Origin: Bacillus sp. es.036
Lineage (GTDB): Bacteria; Bacillota; Bacilli; Bacillales; Guptibacillaceae
Reading direction: 5' to 3'
Length of the DNA stretch: 64,000 nucleotides
NCBI RefSeq assembly: GCF_002563635.1
Contig: NZ_PDIZ01000001.1
Location: 2,356,001-2,420,000, forward strand
The notes beneath the pieces are model-generated. The model saw nothing but the letters and a program-made list of their open reading frames with translations, ran no database searches and was not told the origin of the DNA. Positions 36,024 through 44,101 of this stretch are shown here, piece by piece. Positions within the stretch are counted from its first letter, which is position 1. Each line of letters starts with the position of its first letter. The translations under genes were made by a program, and so were the position numbers.

Positions 36024-36864
36024 ACTGAGTTACTGGTTTTTTATTGAATTGAGTACTAATCTCTTTTGAGCGTGTAGCTGCATTTTCAACCGCTGCTACA
36101 AAAGCTTCTCCGCCGCCATTATCATACAAAGCTTCAAGACCAGCTTGAGTTGTACCGTTTGGTGAAGTTACTTTTTTTCTTAGTGCGGAAGGCGAATCTT
36201 CAGATTGCTCTGCCATCATTCCGGCACCTAGTACCGTTTGAACAGCCATTTTCCGAGCGGTTTCTGTTTCAATTCCACCTTCAATGGCAGCTTTCTCAAG
36301 GCTCTCTATTACATAATAAATATAAGCGGGTCCGCTTCCTGCAACGCCTGTAAATACGTCCATTTGCTCTTCTTCAATAACAACTGTCTCCCCAATAGAA
36401 CGTATAAGGGCGCGAGCAATTGTAACCTGCTCATCACTTACATGTGTGCCTGCTGCTAAAGCAGAAATAGATTTCCCAATCATACTTGATGTGTTTGGCA
36501 TAACGCGGATGACTGGTTGTTCTCCATCCAGTTGCTCCTCAATATAGGAGGATGGTACGCCAGCTAGAACAGATAAGAGAAGTTGATCATTCGTGATAAA
36601 GTTCTCGATCGCTTCTAGTGCACGTTCAACATCTTTAGGTTTCATTGCAAGGATTACAACATCAGCCTCACGAACGGCGAATTCTATGCTTTGCGTCGCC
36701 AATACGCCGTGGTTTTCCATTAGCTCCTGACGACGTTGTTCATTACTTCTGTTTGTCATAATAATACGTTCAGGTTCAATAGTACCTGACTCAATCATTC
36801 CTGCAGCCATTGCCTCTGCCATTGAACCCGCTCCGATAAACGTTACGGTTTTATTTTCTAGCAT
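36022..36864 (-). CDS. proC: Pyrroline-5-carboxylate reductase
   Basis: 280 aa NAD(P)H-dependent last enzyme of proline synthesis. N-terminal Rossmann motif FIGAGSMAEAM, VILAMKPKDVE, and the C-terminal dimer/substrate signature AGSGPAYIYYVIESLEKAA with TSPNGTTQAGL. Bacillus species carry several paralogues (proG, proH, proI); which one this corresponds to cannot be told here, so the generic symbol is used. RBS GGAGGCAATC. A TTGAAG-17-TAGTAT promoter is visible, with a consensus cre about 85 bp upstream of the predicted start. Confidence 0.93.
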   Translation of the reverse strand: MLENKTVTFIGAGSMAEAMAAGMIESGTIEPERIIMTNRSNEQRRQELMENHGVLATQSIEFAVREADVVILAMKPKDVERALEAIENFITNDQLLLSVLAGVPSSYIEEQLDGEQPVIRVMPNTSSMIGKSISALAAGTHVSDEQVTIARALIRSIGETVVIEEEQMDVFTGVAGSGPAYIYYVIESLEKAAIEGGIETETARKMAVQTVLGAGMMAEQSEDSPSALRKKVTSPNGTTQAGLEALYDNGGGEAFVAAVENAATRSKEISTQFNKKPVTQ

Positions 36865-36907
36865 GATTGCCTCCTTTGGATTTCCGAAAAATCATCTACG
36901 GTCATTT

Positions 36908-36936
36908 ATACTAACACTGCATCCTTAGACCTTCAA
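36908..36936 (-). promoter_or_regulatory. Sigma-A promoter of proC
   Basis: TTGAAG, 17-bp spacer, TAGTAT on the minus strand, about 45 bp upstream of the ATG. Confidence 0.65.
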
Positions 36937-36978
36937 CCTTTTAGCCACAAGAAATAAGCATAAGCGCAAGATACTAAG

Positions 36979-36992
36979 TGAAAACGCTATCA
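36979..36992. promoter_or_regulatory. CcpA cre site between fruA and proC
   Basis: TGAAAACGCTATCA fits TGWAANCGNTNWCA at all 14 positions. It lies in a 316-bp gap, centred about 85 bp upstream of the predicted proC start, a distance seen for CcpA-activated genes. Apart from this, the proC promoter and the fruA terminator, the gap holds only a weak 40-codon ORF. Confidence 0.78.
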
Positions 36993-37145
36993 TTCGAATC
37001 TCACTGGAAACTGTATGAATGAGATGGACATATTTCGGTTCTCACGCTCTCTCATCCCTTTTAATCGGCACTATACTTTTAACAAAAAGTGGAAAATTAA
37101 GCTACTACACCAACTTTACAAATGCACCGTTATTTAATAAATAAG

Positions 37146-37174
37146 AAAAAGAGACTCCCATACGGAGCCTCTTT
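37146..37174 (-). terminator. Terminator of the fruRKA operon
   Basis: AAAGAG-CTCC / GGAG-CTCTTT stem with one mismatch, loop of 5 nt, short T tract on the minus strand. Confidence 0.8.
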
Positions 37175-37180
37175 CACTTA

Positions 37181-39088
37181 TTATGCTTGTACTTGTGGTT
37201 TAGATTTTTTTAGTATACCAACCATCAAAGCTGTGATAATTGTACCAATGACGATAGCTAGGATATAGAGAAGAATATGAGTTAATGAGATGTTATTCAC
37301 AGACCAGATAACAAACGCTCCGCCATGCGGTGCTGGTAAAGCTATATTAAATAACATTGTTAATGCGCCTGCTACAGATGATCCAACAATAATAGAAGGA
37401 ATCACTCGTCCTGGATCTGCTGCTGCAAATGGGATTGCGCCTTCTGTTATGAAGGAAGCCCCCATCACATAAGCGACTTTACCTGCTTCACGCTCAGTTT
37501 TGTTGAAGCGATTTTTAAATAGCGTTGTTGCAAGAGCAAGCCCAAGTGGTGGCGTCATACCTCCTGCCATGATTGCTGCATGATACGTTAGATTACCTGC
37601 ATCAATCATCGCAATACCGAATGTAAATGCTGCTTTATTGATTGGACCACCCATATCAACTGCCATCATACCACCAAGAATTAAGCCTAGTAGAAGCTTG
37701 TTTGTCGTACCCATTCCGCTCAACCAATTTTCTAGCCCTGTGTTTAAAGCTCCTACAGGTTCAATTACGACATACATCATAATGATTCCTGTGATAAAGA
37801 TACCAAACAAAGGATATAAAAGAACCGGCTTTAACCCTTCTAGGGATTGTGGAAGTCCAGAGAAAAGCTTTTTCAAAAGAAGAACAGCGTAACCAGCAAG
37901 GAAACCTGCAATAAGTCCACCTAGAAAACCAGCGCCGTTCGTAGAAGCCATTAAACCACCAACGAGACCAGGAGCAAGACCAGGACGATCGGCAATACTC
38001 ATTGCGATAAATCCTGCGAGGACTGGAATCATAAGAGCAAAGGCATTTCCACCGCCGATGGTGCTTAGTGCTGCTGCAAATGCATTGTAACTTGGATCAT
38101 CTGGATTTGCAGCATTAATACCGAAGATAAATGAAAGGGCTATCAAAATACCGCCACCAACAACGAGCGGAAGCATATTCGAAACACCGTTCATTAAATG
38201 CTTATAGAATGCGGACTGCTTTCCTTTTCTTTCGTTTTTCTTCTCACTGATTTGATCTTCGTATGATCCAGAAGATTTATAAACCGGAGCATCACCGTTT
38301 GCTGCTTGCTTTAGTAAATCAGCAGGCTTTCGGATGGCTTCTGCTACTGGAACTTCGATTACTTTCTTCCCTTTAAATCGATCCATTTCTACTTTTGTAT
38401 CTGCCGCAACAATAATACCTGGTGCCTTTTCAATCTCTTCATCAGTTAGACGATTTTTCACGCCCCCTGATCCATTTGTTTCAACTTTGACACTATAGCC
38501 CATTTCAGATGCTTTCGCTTTCAGTGCATCCGCAGCCATATAAGTGTGTGCAATACCCGTAGGACATGCTGTAACCGCTAATATTTTCCCAGTAACTTCA
38601 GTTGTTTCTTCCACTTCATCTTCATCAGCATTTTCTTCTTCTTTCTGATCAAATGCTTGCAACACCTCTTCTTCTGTTCTTGCTTCAAGAAGTCCTTTAC
38701 GGAAATCGTTATCCATTAAAAATGAAGATAGTCTTGATAGCGCTTCTAAATGTGTTTGGTTTGCTCCTTCAGTCGCAGCAATCATAAAGAACAAGTGCGC
38801 CGGCTGACCGTCAAGAGACTGATAATCGATACCTGCATGAGAACGTCCAAAAACAATTGCCGGCGACTTTACGGCCGCTGTTTTGGCGTGAGGAATGGCG
38901 ATGCCTTCTCCAATCCCAGTCGTACTCTCTTTCTCACGCGCATGAATCGCTTTTTTGAACGCGTTAAGGTCCTGCAATTTGCCTGCTCTCTCTAGTTTTT
39001 CAGACAGCTCATTAATAACACGATCTTTCGAATCCGCTTCAAGGTTTAGAATCATTGTTTCTTTTGTTAATAATTCTGTGATTCTCAT
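37181..39088 (-). CDS. fruA: Fructose-specific PTS enzyme IIABC
   Basis: 635 aa. It imports fructose as fructose 1-phosphate. Domain order: EIIA (about 1-145, phosphorylated His67 in IAIPHAKTA), an acidic linker (EENADEDEVEETTE), EIIB (about 168-265, phosphorylated Cys175 in TACPTGIAHT) and a membrane EIIC (about 290-630, with PLVVGGGILIALSF and GGPINKAAFTF). The ATG overlaps the fruK stop as ATGA, so translation is coupled. It ends the fruRKA operon and is followed by its terminator. Confidence 0.97.
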   Translation of the reverse strand: MRITELLTKETMILNLEADSKDRVINELSEKLERAGKLQDLNAFKKAIHAREKESTTGIGEGIAIPHAKTAAVKSPAIVFGRSHAGIDYQSLDGQPAHLFFMIAATEGANQTHLEALSRLSSFLMDNDFRKGLLEARTEEEVLQAFDQKEEENADEDEVEETTEVTGKILAVTACPTGIAHTYMAADALKAKASEMGYSVKVETNGSGGVKNRLTDEEIEKAPGIIVAADTKVEMDRFKGKKVIEVPVAEAIRKPADLLKQAANGDAPVYKSSGSYEDQISEKKNERKGKQSAFYKHLMNGVSNMLPLVVGGGILIALSFIFGINAANPDDPSYNAFAAALSTIGGGNAFALMIPVLAGFIAMSIADRPGLAPGLVGGLMASTNGAGFLGGLIAGFLAGYAVLLLKKLFSGLPQSLEGLKPVLLYPLFGIFITGIIMMYVVIEPVGALNTGLENWLSGMGTTNKLLLGLILGGMMAVDMGGPINKAAFTFGIAMIDAGNLTYHAAIMAGGMTPPLGLALATTLFKNRFNKTEREAGKVAYVMGASFITEGAIPFAAADPGRVIPSIIVGSSVAGALTMLFNIALPAPHGGAFVIWSVNNISLTHILLYILAIVIGTIITALMVGILKKSKPQVQA

Positions 39089-40017
39089 ATTCCCCGACCT
39101 CCCATATCATCATAAGTCTTAACCGTAATTTGTTTTCTTAACTCTTGAACTTCTTCTGCTGTACAGAAACCAGTTGAAAATGCGCTCGCGCTTCCTGCTG
39201 CGATCCCCGATTGGAATGCTTCTTTCAAGTTTTCAGTTTCGATGTATTTACTAAGAAAACCAGCTACTACTGAATCCCCTGCTCCAACTGAATTCTGTAC
39301 TTTACCGATTGGAACGTTACCAAACAGAACATCTTCAGCTGTAATCAATACAGCTCCATCCCCTGCTAATGAAACAATCACGTTTTTTGCGCCCATTTCT
39401 TGAACTTTCTTACCGTATTTGACCGACTCCGCTACTGAAGTAATATCAACACCAAATAAATCGCCTAGTTCATGGTGATTCGGTTTTACTAGAAACGGTT
39501 TTGCTCTTACTACTTCCTTTAATGCTTCTCCTTTAGTATCAACAATCGCCTGTACGCCATCTGGTAGTGCCTGAAGAATTCGAGAATAGATTGTTTGATC
39601 AACACTCGAGGGAACGCTCCCTGCCATAACAACAATATCCCCTGCAACAGTTTGCGAAAGTTGAGTAAATAATTGCTCAATATCACTTTCTGTTATTTCT
39701 GGAGATAAACCATTAATTTCTGTTTCTTCTCCATTTTTTAACTTAATGTTAATGCGCGTATCACCATTTACATGAATAAAGTTAGGATGAAGAGCTTCCT
39801 CTTTCAGTGACTGTTCAATGAACTGACCTGTAAATCCGCCAACAAACCCTAATGCTGTTGATTCATGTCCAAGGCGTTTTAGAACTTTCGTCACATTAAC
39901 ACCTTTTCCCCCTGCGATTTTCATCTCTTCGTCTACCGTATTAACGAGTCCAGTTTTAAGGTTCTCCAGTCGTACAATATAGTCGACTGATGGATTTAAC
40001 GTAATTGTATAGATCAT
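39085..40017 (-). CDS. fruK: 1-phosphofructokinase
   Basis: 310 aa PfkB-family kinase converting fructose 1-phosphate to fructose 1,6-bisphosphate. Visible motifs are AGGKGVNVTKVL (substrate site, about residue 37) and the catalytic/anion-hole motif NSVGAGDSVVAGF near residue 250. It overlaps fruR and fruA by 4 nt on both sides, which makes a tightly coupled FruR-FruK-FruA unit. Confidence 0.97.
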   Translation of the reverse strand: MIYTITLNPSVDYIVRLENLKTGLVNTVDEEMKIAGGKGVNVTKVLKRLGHESTALGFVGGFTGQFIEQSLKEEALHPNFIHVNGDTRINIKLKNGEETEINGLSPEITESDIEQLFTQLSQTVAGDIVVMAGSVPSSVDQTIYSRILQALPDGVQAIVDTKGEALKEVVRAKPFLVKPNHHELGDLFGVDITSVAESVKYGKKVQEMGAKNVIVSLAGDGAVLITAEDVLFGNVPIGKVQNSVGAGDSVVAGFLSKYIETENLKEAFQSGIAAGSASAFSTGFCTAEEVQELRKQITVKTYDDMGGRGI

Positions 40018-40766
40018 ATCTTCACCACTTCTACTGTTGTATGTTTGCTTACCTGATCATAATTTGTTTCAGGATGCTCATTTGTAATTATCGTACACGC
40101 TTCAATATCTGCAACTTTACTAAAAGCTGCTTCACCAATTTTCGAATAATCAGCTAGAATATAGGCATCGCGTGAAAGTTTAATCGCTGCTTGTTTAATG
40201 ATGGCTTCATCTGGATCTGCCGTTGTATAGCCTAACGATTCATGAATACCATTAATCCCGATAAAACACTTATCGAAACGATACGTTTCAATACTTTCAA
40301 GTGCCTTAACTCCTGTCATCGCCCCTGTTCTTGATTTAAACTTCCCACCAATAACATAAGTTGTTATACCTTCTGCTAGAAGGCTTTCAATGACCTGGTA
40401 GCCATTTGTAACAACAATAACTTGTTTATGTTGTAAGAAAGGAGCCATCTTTTGGGTGGTTGTCCCTGGATCAAGGAAAATGCAGTCACCGTCTTTAACC
40501 AATTCAGCTGCATAAGATGCAATTTTCTCTTTTTCTGACATGTTCTGCGTGGATTTTTCACCAAGTGATGGTTCCGTTCCCTTTGAACGAAAAAGTGATG
40601 CGCCCCCATGAATTCGTTTTAACTGATTTTCTTCTTCGAGTTGAACAAGATCACGACGAATTGTTGAAACAGATGCCCCGGTTGCTTCACTTAACTCATG
40701 AACAGTTGCTGTTTCCTTTTCTTTAAGAACTTGTAAAATGATGAAATGACGTTCAGCATTTAACAA
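40014..40766 (-). CDS. fruR: FruR, DeoR-family repressor of the fru operon
   Basis: 250 aa. N-terminal winged helix-turn-helix of the DeoR family (ATVHELSEATGASVSTIRRDL, about 19-39), C-terminal sugar-phosphate sensing domain with the DPGTT motif. Fructose 1-phosphate is the usual inducer. The start is TTG, set by AAAGTAGGTGATG; no ATG is suitably placed. It is the first gene of the operon, so it would control its own synthesis through the promoter and repeats upstream. Confidence 0.95.
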   Translation of the reverse strand: MLNAERHFIILQVLKEKETATVHELSEATGASVSTIRRDLVQLEEENQLKRIHGGASLFRSKGTEPSLGEKSTQNMSEKEKIASYAAELVKDGDCIFLDPGTTTQKMAPFLQHKQVIVVTNGYQVIESLLAEGITTYVIGGKFKSRTGAMTGVKALESIETYRFDKCFIGINGIHESLGYTTADPDEAIIKQAAIKLSRDAYILADYSKIGEAAFSKVADIEACTIITNEHPETNYDQVSKHTTVEVVKI

Positions 40767-40789
40767 ATCATCACCTACTTTCTACTCAC

Positions 40790-40818
40790 AGTATAATGAA
40801 AGCACTTTCATAAGTCAA
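40790..40818 (-). promoter_or_regulatory. Sigma-A promoter of fruRKA
   Basis: TTGACT, 17-bp spacer, TATACT on the minus strand. The spacer contains the cre. Confidence 0.88.
40797..40810. promoter_or_regulatory. CcpA cre inside the fruRKA promoter
   Basis: TGAAAGCACTTTCA, 13 of 14 matches to consensus and nearly palindromic. Bound CcpA would occlude RNA polymerase. Confidence 0.78.
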
Positions 40819-40827
40819 TCATTTTCG

Positions 40828-40872
40828 TTCAATTTTATTCAAAAAAATTCAAAAGTGTTCAAATGCAGTCAA
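40828..40872. repeat. Five TTCAA repeats at exact 10-bp spacing upstream of fruR (candidate FruR operator)
   Basis: TTCAA at 40828, 40838, 40848 and 40858, and GTCAA at 40868. One helical turn separates each copy, so all face the same side of the DNA. They start about 10 bp upstream of the fruRKA -35. DeoR-family sugar regulators are known to bind direct repeats. FruR as the ligand is inference. Confidence 0.75.
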
Positions 40873-40922
40873 ATAACACATCGCTTCAACAGCTCATTTC
40901 TCGTTTTCCATTCACCTGGACG

Positions 40923-40958
40923 TAAAAAAGGAAGACTGCCCGTTCGGCAGTCTTCCTT
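40923..40958 (-). terminator. Terminator of ytnP
   Basis: AAGGAAGACTGCC / GGCAGTCTTCCTT with loop CGTTC, then T on the minus strand. Confidence 0.94.
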
Positions 40959-40962
40959 AAAA

Positions 40963-41805
40963 TCAGCTATTTCGTTTTACTTCATGCGTTATTTCAAAAG
41001 AATCGTTCCATTTAAGAGCACGGTAACGAGCATCGTGATAAAAAATAAACCAGGCGTCTTGAGATACAGCATCAGTAATCCACTTTTCTTTCGCATAGAT
41101 GGAGGTCATTGGATAATCATCATATGCAAGAACCCAAAGAGGGTTTTTGTGTGCGTGAGTTGGCATGAGGTCTGCCATGTGGATGAGATACTCGCCCCCT
41201 TCTTCCAGCGTGATAATCGCATGACCATCACTATGTCCACCAGTATGGTACAAATTTAAACCAGGAAGCACTTCATAGGCTTCTTTAAATGTTTGGACCT
41301 GATGTTGAATCGCTTCCCAGTTCTCTTTCCAATATGTATTTTTCGAACGAATGTTAGGTTCTCTCATTTCATTCCATTCTACTTCTGAGACGTAAATAGC
41401 GGCATTTGGAAAAGTTGACTTATACTCATTTCCATCCGGTTCAGTTAAGCCACTTGCATGATCAAAATGCAGGTGAGTCATAAGGATTATGTCAATGTCC
41501 TCCACTGACAACGATAGCTCTTCAAGAGAAGCATGAATATCAGACTCTTCCTCAACACCATAGTTCCTTCTTTGCTTCTCAGTCAACTTCCCTTTCCCAA
41601 TCCCTGATTCAATTAAGATCTTTTTTCCTTGCCATTGAAGCAACAGCGGATCCGTTCGAAGCTCGATTTGGTTTTTCTCATTTACAGGGTATTTCTTGCT
41701 CCAGAGCGGTTTTGGCACAACTCCAAACATCGCGCCACCATCCATATGAGTAACCCCACCTCTAAGCCACGTAATTGATAGTGTACCTACTTGTAACTGT
41801 TCCAT
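40963..41805 (-). CDS. ytnP: YtnP, metallo-beta-lactamase-fold lactonase
   Basis: 280 aa. MBL fold with the zinc motif [10 protein letters not shown] and later His/Asp ligands in [12 protein letters not shown] and [11 protein letters not shown]. subtilis YtnP is a lactonase that quenches acyl-homoserine-lactone or Streptomyces signalling. I start at the ATG after GAAAGGGGTTTTGTA; the longer frame has no ribosome site. A near-consensus cre lies about 50 bp upstream. The terminator separates it from the fru promoter region. Confidence 0.88.
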   Translation of the reverse strand: MEQLQVGTLSITWLRGGVTHMDGGAMFGVVPKPLWSKKYPVNEKNQIELRTDPLLLQWQGKKILIESGIGKGKLTEKQRRNYGVEEESDIHASLEELSLSVEDIDIILMTHLHFDHASGLTEPDGNEYKSTFPNAAIYVSEVEWNEMREPNIRSKNTYWKENWEAIQHQVQTFKEAYEVLPGLNLYHTGGHSDGHAIITLEEGGEYLIHMADLMPTHAHKNPLWVLAYDDYPMTSIYAKEKWITDAVSQDAWFIFYHDARYRALKWNDSFEITHEVKRNS

Positions 41806-41847
41806 TACAAAACCCCTTTCTACGAATATGTCTATCTTCTCACTAAA

Positions 41848-41861
41848 AGAAATCGCTTTCA
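41848..41861. promoter_or_regulatory. Near-consensus cre upstream of ytnP
   Basis: AGAAATCGCTTTCA, 13 of 14 positions of TGWAANCGNTNWCA; the first base differs. Confidence 0.42.
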
Positions 41862-41869
41862 ATGAGAAT

Positions 41870-41897
41870 CAAAAAAAGAGTCGCGCTAAGCGACTCA
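41870..41897 (-). terminator. Terminator of trmB
   Basis: GAGTCGC / GCGACTC stem, loop GCTAA, seven T on the minus strand. Confidence 0.92.
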
Positions 41898-42536
41898 AAT
41901 TCTGAATTTTGCTTCACATCGATAAATCCGGCTTCCTTTTGATGAAAACTTTTCTTCATACTCAGTCATCACATTATCTTCCATACCACTTTGATGCAAA
42001 TCAAGGCTTACATGATTTAACGTCATGCCGTATGCAGAGAAACTGTGAAGGGAATATTCAAATAAGCCCTGATTATCTGTCTTAAAATGAACTTCGCCTT
42101 TCGGGCTCATCACAACACGATACAAATCCAGAAACGTTTTATAGGTAAGTCTTCTTTTTTCATGGCGATTTTTTGGCCAAGGATCTGAAAAATTCAAATA
42201 AATGCGGCTTACTTCATTTTCTTCAAAAAGCGATTGAAGATCTTGTGCGTTTTCATTCAGCAGGCGAACATTCGGTACATCTTCTACGATTAACTTTTCT
42301 AAAGCAGACACCATAACACTTGACGATAATTCTAAACCAATGTAATTCACATCAGGATTCTGTTTCGCCATGCCAATTATAAATTGCCCTTTTCCCGTTC
42401 CCACTTCTAGATGAATGGGGTTGTTATTTTGAAAGACGTCTTTCCAGTTCCCTTTTCTTTCGGAAGGGGTGGTGGGTACGAATTGTGGGTGATCTGCAAA
42501 CATTTCTTCTGCCCAGGGTTTATTGCGTTGACGCAT
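41895..42536 (-). CDS. trmB: tRNA (guanine-N7-)-methyltransferase
   Basis: 213 aa SAM-dependent enzyme making m7G46 in tRNA. SAM motif [11 protein letters not shown] near residue 45, and the family signature [19 protein letters not shown] (catalytic Asp) about residues 115-133. N-terminal [12 protein letters not shown] is typical. The ATG follows GGAAGTGAACAT. B. subtilis has trmB (ytmQ) in the same place between ytnP and ytzH. Confidence 0.96.
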   Translation of the reverse strand: MRQRNKPWAEEMFADHPQFVPTTPSERKGNWKDVFQNNNPIHLEVGTGKGQFIIGMAKQNPDVNYIGLELSSSVMVSALEKLIVEDVPNVRLLNENAQDLQSLFEENEVSRIYLNFSDPWPKNRHEKRRLTYKTFLDLYRVVMSPKGEVHFKTDNQGLFEYSLHSFSAYGMTLNHVSLDLHQSGMEDNVMTEYEEKFSSKGSRIYRCEAKFRI

Positions 42537-42711
42537 ATGTTCACTTCCTTATAGTCTAATTACCGTTTTTACACAATCGACATTTTACCATGAAATCATA
42601 AGAATAGAAAGGTGGTGGAAAGGGTATGAAATAGTAGTCAAATTGTAAAAAATGATGTGGTGAAATTCCCATCATATCAGTTATGATATGGAGAGAGAGG
42701 AGGGTGAAGAA

Positions 42712-42807
42712 GTGGAACACTTTCTTATCATGTGGGCACCATGGATTGTGATCATTGTTTCCATTGTTGCGCTTTTCGGATGGGGTGCAAAAGGCGATAC
42801 AAAATAA
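42712..42807 (+). CDS. 31-residue single-pass membrane microprotein
   Basis: A short ORF with GTG start, the ribosome site GAGAGGAGGGTGAAG ending just before it, and its own terminator 8 nt after the stop. The product is MEHFLIMWAPWIVIIVSIVA followed by LFGWGAKGDTK: a Trp-rich hydrophobic helix spanning about residues 4-24 and a short charged C-terminal tail. The layout RBS-ORF-terminator, with only 8 nt between stop and hairpin, argues for a real gene. I do not recognise the family. It lies between trmB and ytzH. Confidence 0.68.
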   Translation: MEHFLIMWAPWIVIIVSIVALFGWGAKGDTK

Positions 42808-42814
42808 TGAGCAT

Positions 42815-42838
42815 AACACGGAGAAATCCGTGTTTTTT
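42815..42838 (+). terminator. Terminator of the microprotein gene
   Basis: AACACGGA / TCCGTGTT with a GAAA tetraloop and TTTT after the stem. Confidence 0.9.
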
Positions 42839-42856
42839 CGTATAGCGAGAGCATAA

Positions 42857-42903
42857 TTCCTCCTTACATGCACACGCTAATTAGTAGTACAAATAAGGAG
42901 GAA
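42857..42903 (+). promoter_or_regulatory. Inverted repeat covering the ytzH ribosome binding site
   Basis: TTCCTCCTTA (42857-42866) is perfectly complementary to TAAGGAGGAA (42894-42903), the ytzH Shine-Dalgarno. If the transcript starts upstream, a 10-bp stem with a 27-nt loop would hide the ribosome site. Confidence 0.6.
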
Positions 42904-42908
42904 AATTC

Positions 42909-43187
42909 ATGCCACTCTCACATCGAGATCAGCTTTTTATTCTGGCTGACATTCTTAAGAACCATCATATCGATTGCACAGGAACCTCTTCAGAATGTGA
43001 GCAAGTTCAGCGTTTGGCAACAGCTTTACAGCAAAACGAAGGTATTGCGCCAGAGATTAAGCAGGTACTTGGTCAGATTCAACAATATAGTGCTACTGGA
43101 GCAACAGAATCCAATTTATTAAACCATATAGAAACCCACCAGCCTCATCTTAGCCAGTGGGTTGATACTATTGATCGGTATCAATAA
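42909..43187 (+). CDS. ytzH: YtzH-like protein
   Basis: 92 aa, alpha-helical, no membrane segment; YtzH-like family of Bacillales (MPLSHRDQLFILADILKNHH at the N-terminus). Function unknown. RBS AAGGAGGAAAATTC, which may be sequestered by an upstream complementary sequence. The last 20 nt overlap the 3' end of convergent ytmP. Confidence 0.88.
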   Translation: MPLSHRDQLFILADILKNHHIDCTGTSSECEQVQRLATALQQNEGIAPEIKQVLGQIQQYSATGATESNLLNHIETHQPHLSQWVDTIDRYQ

Positions 43188-43977
43188 GTCGATAGTGGTT
43201 TAAATTCTCTAGGTCTTTTTTCCAGAATTCAACTTCACCGTTTAATCCTTTAAGATCGTACCAATAGATAGACAAGAGTGTCTGCGCTACCACATACCAG
43301 TACATGCGGTGGCGCAGGCTATCTGTATTTTCCAATCCGTAATGAGTGAGCCATTCTTCCCACTCCTCTTTTGGAAGGTACCAGTAAAGCAGCATTCCGA
43401 TATCTAACGCAGGATCTGCCACAACCGCTCCGTCCCAATCGATTAAATATAGATTCCCTTCCTCACTAAACATCCAATTATTATGATTGACATCACAATG
43501 ACAAACAACCTTTTCCACGTTCTCAAGATCATTTTTATTAGCAGCCAGGTAAGATAGGGCTCGAATCACTTCAACGTCTCTTCGATGATGATTCTCAAAC
43601 TTTTGTAATAAATCTTGATAAATGACGTCTGGTGAAAGAGGTTTTTTCCCGAGACGATTTAGCATCCTTCGAAGTTCTGAAGAACGATGAATTTTATAAA
43701 GCATTTGCGCCACTCGCGGCTGCTTCATTTCATGGGACTTCAGTTCCCTCCCCGGCAACCACTTTTGGGCTGTAATAACGTCTCCATTCTCAAGTCGCTT
43801 GGTCCAGAGAAGTTTCGGTACAATTCCTTCCGCCGACAAAACAGCCAGAAAAGGCGAGGAGTTCCGTTTTAGGAATAATTTCTCGTCTCCATATTGAGCT
43901 AAGTATGCTTCGCCTGTCGCTCCGCCAGCGGGCGTAACCTGCCAGCCTTCGCCTAAAATGTTATCCAACAATTTCAC
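43168..43977 (-). CDS. ytmP: YtmP, aminoglycoside-phosphotransferase-fold kinase
   Basis: 269 aa of the APH/choline-kinase-like family. Catalytic loop CHCDVNHNNWMF (HxD...N) near residues 160-171 and the metal-binding DWDGAVVADPALDIG motif about 182-196. The substrate is unknown; it is neighbour to ytzH and amyX as in B. subtilis. The start is ambiguous: GTG at 43977, or a TTG two or three codons later which would fit GAAGGTG better as ribosome site. Not expected to be an antibiotic resistance gene on this evidence. Confidence 0.88.
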   Translation of the reverse strand: MKLLDNILGEGWQVTPAGGATGEAYLAQYGDEKLFLKRNSSPFLAVLSAEGIVPKLLWTKRLENGDVITAQKWLPGRELKSHEMKQPRVAQMLYKIHRSSELRRMLNRLGKKPLSPDVIYQDLLQKFENHHRRDVEVIRALSYLAANKNDLENVEKVVCHCDVNHNNWMFSEEGNLYLIDWDGAVVADPALDIGMLLYWYLPKEEWEEWLTHYGLENTDSLRHRMYWYVVAQTLLSIYWYDLKGLNGEVEFWKKDLENLNHYRLIDTDQ

Positions 43978-44101
43978 CTTCGATTTCCGTTAGTTTGTAG
44001 ATTCTGGAAGTTTTGCGTTTTTAGCGGTTTTTTCTCCGGACCTAGCTAAAAACCGTCTACGAATAAAAAATTATAACACACGTTGACGAAATCTTCATGT
44101 G

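Noticed and set aside
36100-36864. ComER (a P5CR-like competence protein) instead of proC
   Set aside because: The full substrate/dimer signature of P5C reductase (SGPAYIYYVIESL and TSPNGTTQAGL) is present and comE genes are not near.
37015-37137. 40-codon ORF downstream of the proC-fruA cre
   Set aside because: Only a poor ribosome site (CTGGAAA) and no convincing promoter; kept only as a comment in the cre finding.
42556-42873. 105-codon minus-strand frame antisense to the microprotein gene
   Set aside because: Cys/Phe/Pro-rich composition unlike a real protein and no ribosome site at its start. A second antisense frame starting at 42854 has a ribosome-like AAGGAGG only because of the inverted repeat.
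43168-43977. Aminoglycoside resistance kinase
   Set aside because: The fold is APH-like, but the gene is in a conserved core position (ytmP) with no mobile element nearby.
44013-44062. Inverted repeat TTTTTAGC / GCTAAAAA after amyX as a terminator
   Set aside because: 19-nt loop and no T tract after the stem in either direction; left unassigned.
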